From Candidatus Omnitrophota bacterium (lineage in GTDB: Bacteria; Omnitrophota; Koll11; JAHIPI01), in contig JAQUMG010000079.1 of the NCBI GenBank assembly GCA_028718265.1, forward strand, positions 1 to 8,136: DNA of 8,136 nt, written 5' to 3'. Shown here piece by piece: positions 5,621 through 8,136 of the stretch (the first letter of the stretch is position 1; each line of letters starts with the position of its first letter). A model generated the notes under the pieces. It was not told the DNA's origin, ran no database searches, and saw only the letters and a program-made list of their open reading frames with translations. Both the position numbers and the translations under genes were made by a program.

Positions 5621-6586
5621 ATGAAGATAGCAGAGATAACAGCAAGCGGCATGAACGTAAAAGAATTTATAGACGACAAAGCGAAGGATATATCTGAAGC
5701 AGTAGGCAGCGGCTTAGCCATTAACGCGCTTTCCGGCGGGGTAGATTCGTCCGTAGTGACGATGCTCGGCCATAAAGCGCTCGGTGACAGGTTAAAAACT
5801 TATTTTATAAATAACGGCCTGATGCGACAGGCTGAACCGGAATCGATCGTTTCTATCTTTAAAAAATTAGGAGTCAGGGTTGAGATAGTAGATGCGCAGG
5901 ACAAGTTTTTCAAAGCGCTGAAAGGCGTAACGGATCCGGAAGAGAAGCGGGAGGCCATTACACAGACGTTTTATAAGGATGTATTCGGGAAACTGGTTAA
6001 GGAAAGCGGCGCGAAGCACCTTTTACAGGGGACGATACTGACCGACGTCGACGAAACTGTCGCGGGAATAAAGCGCCAGCATAACGTATTTGAACAATTA
6101 GGTATAGATCCCAAAAAAGTATTCGGCTATAAAATTTTAGAGCCGCTGGTACAATTGCGTAAAGACGGCGTAAGAAAAGTCGGTGAAGCGCTGGGTTTAC
6201 CAAAATCCGTTTATAACAGGATGCCGTTTCCCGGCCCGGCATTATCGGCGAGGGTAATCGGCGAAGTGACGCCGGATAAGATAAAAATAGTGAGAAAGGC
6301 GACTGCAATTACGGAAGAAACGCTTTCGGGATGCGGGGCATTTCAATATATGGCTATTCTTCATCAGGACAGAGTTACCGGCATGCGTGACGGCAAAAGA
6401 GATTTTGGGCTGCAGATTGAAGTAAGATCGTGGGACAGTATAGACGCCAGACATGCAGAACCCACAAAATTGCAGTATGATATATTGCGCAGGCTTGCAG
6501 ACAGGCTTACCGCTGAGGTTCCGGGCGTCGTAAGTGTTACGTATAACATTACTACAAAACCGCCCTCGACAATGGAAGCGATCTGA
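5621..6586 (+). CDS. guaA: Stand-alone GMP synthetase-type ATP pyrophosphatase subunit (GuaA C-terminal-like)
   Basis: GuaA amidates XMP to GMP; this part of the enzyme adenylylates XMP. The 321-residue protein contains the PP-loop LSGGVDSS (37-44), the NNGLMR segment (64-69), DPEEKR (105-110), QGTILTDVDET (136-146), PFPGPALSARVIGEV (202-216) and the C-terminal dimerisation domain ending KPPSTMEAI. It lacks the N-terminal class I glutaminase domain of the usual single-chain enzyme of about 525 residues. No such domain is encoded upstream in the window, so a separate glutaminase (as in archaeal two-subunit GMP synthetase) or free ammonia would be needed. XMP-site motifs are altered: IKSHHNVGGLP of typical GuaA reads IKRQHNVFEQLG, and the terminal PPATIEWE reads PPSTMEAI. 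It could therefore be a paralogue with another substrate. The ATG is supported by GGAGG 6 bases upstream. It has its own promoter and leader after the pst terminator. Confidence 0.82.
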   Translation: MKIAEITASGMNVKEFIDDKAKDISEAVGSGLAINALSGGVDSSVVTMLGHKALGDRLKTYFINNGLMRQAEPESIVSIFKKLGVRVEIVDAQDKFFKALKGVTDPEEKREAITQTFYKDVFGKLVKESGAKHLLQGTILTDVDETVAGIKRQHNVFEQLGIDPKKVFGYKILEPLVQLRKDGVRKVGEALGLPKSVYNRMPFPGPALSARVIGEVTPDKIKIVRKATAITEETLSGCGAFQYMAILHQDRVTGMRDGKRDFGLQIEVRSWDSIDARHAEPTKLQYDILRRLADRLTAEVPGVVSVTYNITTKPPSTMEAI

Positions 6587-6613
6587 TAGATTAAACGGTG
6601 GCTGGTTTGACGC

Positions 6614-6642
6614 TTGACACGGATAATAGTATCAATTAGAAT
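6614..6642 (+). promoter_or_regulatory. Candidate sigma70-type promoter of the homospermidine synthase gene
   Basis: A perfect -35 box TTGACA (6614-6619) is followed, after exactly 17 bases, by TAGAAT (6637-6642), a 5/6 match to the -10 consensus. Transcription would start near 6649, about 23 bases before the ATG. There is no terminator between the GuaA-like gene and this site, so some read-through from upstream is possible. Confidence 0.6.
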
Positions 6643-6655
6643 GTATATAATTTCG

Positions 6656-6663
6656 AAGGGAGA
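6656..6663 (+). promoter_or_regulatory. Ribosome binding site of the homospermidine synthase gene
   Basis: The purine-rich AAGGGAGA ends 8 bases before the ATG at 6672. A second in-frame ATG follows directly at 6675 but is further from the site, so 6672 is preferred. Confidence 0.55.
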
Positions 6664-6671
6664 TTAACGGC

Positions 6672-8120
6672 ATGATGGAATTTAACGGTAAAGTTTTGAT
6701 TATCGGTTACGGCTCTGTTGCCAAATGCGCAGTGCCGATACTGCTGAAACATATCAGGATACCTTATAAGAACATCACCATAATCGATTTTGTTGACAAG
6801 TCCAAGGAACTGAGGCCGTGGATTAATAAGGGCATCCGCTATTCTCAGGAGAGAATCACTCCCATAAACATAGCGCGCGCCTTATCAAAACACGTCTCAG
6901 CGGGCGGGCTCATAATAGATCTTGCCTGGAACATCGAATGCGGCGACATACTGGGCTGGTGCCACGACAATAGGGTTTTGTATGTCAACACTTCCATCGA
7001 AGAGTGGGATCCGTATGCGAATATAGAAAAAAAGACCCCGATGGAAAAATCGCTATACTACAGACACATGGATCTGAGACATATGACCGCAACTTGGGAT
7101 GACGCGACAACCGCTATTGTGGATCACGGGGCAAACCCCGGACTTATATCGCACTTTACAAAGAAAGGCATCGTAGATATCGCCCGAAGAACTATAAGCG
7201 ACAAGGTCGCGTCTAAAAAAGAAGCAAAAAATCTCGAATCACTTATACACGAGAAAAAATTTGCACACATTGCCATGAAATTGGGTATTAAAGTAATTCA
7301 CGTAAGCGAAAGGGATACCCAGATAACCAATAAACCCAAAGAACTGGATGAATTTGTAGGTACCTGGAGCATAGAAGGCCTGAGGGAAGAAGGAATTTCG
7401 CCGTCGGAGATGGGATGGGGTACGCACGAAAAAGAACTTCCTCCGCTCGCCCACGTCCCGGATTACGGCCCCAAAAACCAGATATTTCTTTCGCAAATGG
7501 GCATGAATACATGGGTGCGGTCATGGGTTCCTAATTATGAAATTGTCGGAATGGTCATCCGGCATGGCGAGGCATTTACTATTTCGGAAGAATTAACCGT
7601 ATGGAGAAAAGGCAGGCCGGTTTACAGGCCCACCGTACACTATGCGTATATGCCGTGCAACGAAACACTTTCTTCTCTGCATGAACTTCGCTGCAGGAAT
7701 TATGAATTACAGTCGAAATGCCGTATCATGAGCGATGAAATAATAAAAGGAGAAGACATTCTGGGTGCGCTTATTATGGGCCACAGGTATAATTCATGGT
7801 GGACCGGCAGCGTATTAAGTATTGAGGAGTCGCGCAGGCTTGTTCCTCATCAAAATGCCACAACTATGCAGGTTGCGATAGGAGTTGTGTCTGCCGCTAT
7901 GTGGATGATTGAAAATCCGAACAAGGGGTTATGCACTCCCGACGATCTCCCGTACGATTATGTGCTTAAGATAGCGAAGCCGTATCTCGGAAGAGTTGTC
8001 TCCGAGCCTTACGACTGGACGCCGTTTAAAAACTATAAAGCCTTTTTTAGGGAGAACCCGAATTATTATCTCGACAAGAAAAACCCGTGGGCTTTTAAAA
8101 ATTTCCTTTTTAAGGATTAG
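6672..8120 (+). CDS. hss: Homospermidine synthase (bacterial, saccharopine-dehydrogenase-like)
   Basis: The enzyme makes the polyamine sym-homospermidine from two putrescines (or putrescine plus spermidine) using bound NAD+, in the cytoplasm. The product has 482 residues, normal for the bacterial family. The N terminus is a Rossmann fold with the nucleotide loop IGYGSVA (11-17) and a strand ending IIDF (37-40). Further family signatures are HGANPGLISHF (152-162), HVSERDTQ (210-217), TWSIEGLREEG (231-241), MGWGTHE (247-253), YRPTVHYAYMPCN (318-330), SIEESRRLVPHQNAT (383-397) and PYDWTPF (446-452). Asn155, Glu213, Trp232 and Glu240 line up by eye with Asn, Glu, Trp and Glu residues described at the active site of the Blastochloris viridis enzyme. 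The gene has its own promoter. No other polyamine gene is visible, so the source of putrescine is outside the window. Confidence 0.93.
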   Translation: MMEFNGKVLIIGYGSVAKCAVPILLKHIRIPYKNITIIDFVDKSKELRPWINKGIRYSQERITPINIARALSKHVSAGGLIIDLAWNIECGDILGWCHDNRVLYVNTSIEEWDPYANIEKKTPMEKSLYYRHMDLRHMTATWDDATTAIVDHGANPGLISHFTKKGIVDIARRTISDKVASKKEAKNLESLIHEKKFAHIAMKLGIKVIHVSERDTQITNKPKELDEFVGTWSIEGLREEGISPSEMGWGTHEKELPPLAHVPDYGPKNQIFLSQMGMNTWVRSWVPNYEIVGMVIRHGEAFTISEELTVWRKGRPVYRPTVHYAYMPCNETLSSLHELRCRNYELQSKCRIMSDEIIKGEDILGALIMGHRYNSWWTGSVLSIEESRRLVPHQNATTMQVAIGVVSAAMWMIENPNKGLCTPDDLPYDYVLKIAKPYLGRVVSEPYDWTPFKNYKAFFRENPNYYLDKKNPWAFKNFLFKD

Positions 8121-8136
8121 GACAGAGACGCAATGG

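Noticed and set aside
6646..6651. Perfect TATAAT just before the homospermidine synthase gene
   Set aside because: No -35-like hexamer lies 16-18 bases upstream of it, whereas TTGACA pairs at exactly 17 bases with TAGAAT at 6637-6642. It may only be an AT-rich start region.
8133..8136. ATG at the right edge as the start of a next gene
   Set aside because: Only four bases remain and there is no clear ribosome-binding site before it, so no gene can be supported.

Overview
The window holds eight protein-coding genes, all on the + strand and tightly packed. A gene entering from the left edge encodes the end of an outer-membrane beta-barrel protein, so the host is a Gram-negative (diderm) bacterium. 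Composition is moderate in GC. A divergent Pst operon, a stand-alone GMP-synthetase-type ATPase and a bacterial homospermidine synthase fit an uncultured lineage such as Omnitrophota. That placement is a guess from overall character, not from a marker gene.

Layout: (1) 1-612, C-terminal part of a DUF2490-like beta-barrel. (2) 646-5478, a complete high-affinity phosphate uptake operon: pstS, pstC, pstA, two tandem pstB genes and phoU. Spacing is nearly zero, and pstA/pstB1 and pstB1/pstB2 overlap. A strong intrinsic terminator at 5492-5523 ends it. (3) 5621-6586, a GuaA C-terminal-type PP-loop ATPase with no glutaminase domain, behind its own likely promoter. (4) 6672-8120, homospermidine synthase, with a near-consensus sigma70-type promoter just upstream. 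No mobile element, tRNA, rRNA or CRISPR array was seen. No non-coding stretch exceeds about 140 bases.

How the genes work together: PstS captures phosphate in the periplasm, PstC/PstA form the membrane channel and the PstB subunits power import. PhoU links transporter state to phosphate signalling. The beta-barrel 33 bases upstream of pstS may be the outer-membrane partner, which is inference from position.

The two most interesting signals are these. First, the two PstB proteins are degenerate in complementary ways. PstB1 keeps a perfect LSGGQ signature but has lost the Q-loop Gln (now Ala) and the H-loop His (now Asn). PstB2 keeps Q- and H-loops but its signature has become LSLEQ. A PstB1-PstB2 heterodimer would therefore have one canonical and one degenerate ATP site, an architecture best known from asymmetric ABC exporters. 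Second, a conserved structured leader (GTCCCTCGC, 15 bases, GACGATT, then AAATCGGAGG as ribosome-binding site) occurs twice, before phoU and before the GuaA-like gene. It looks like an unrecognised cis-regulatory RNA able to sequester the Shine-Dalgarno sequence. A near-perfect 28-base palindrome also encodes the C-terminal tail of PstS.
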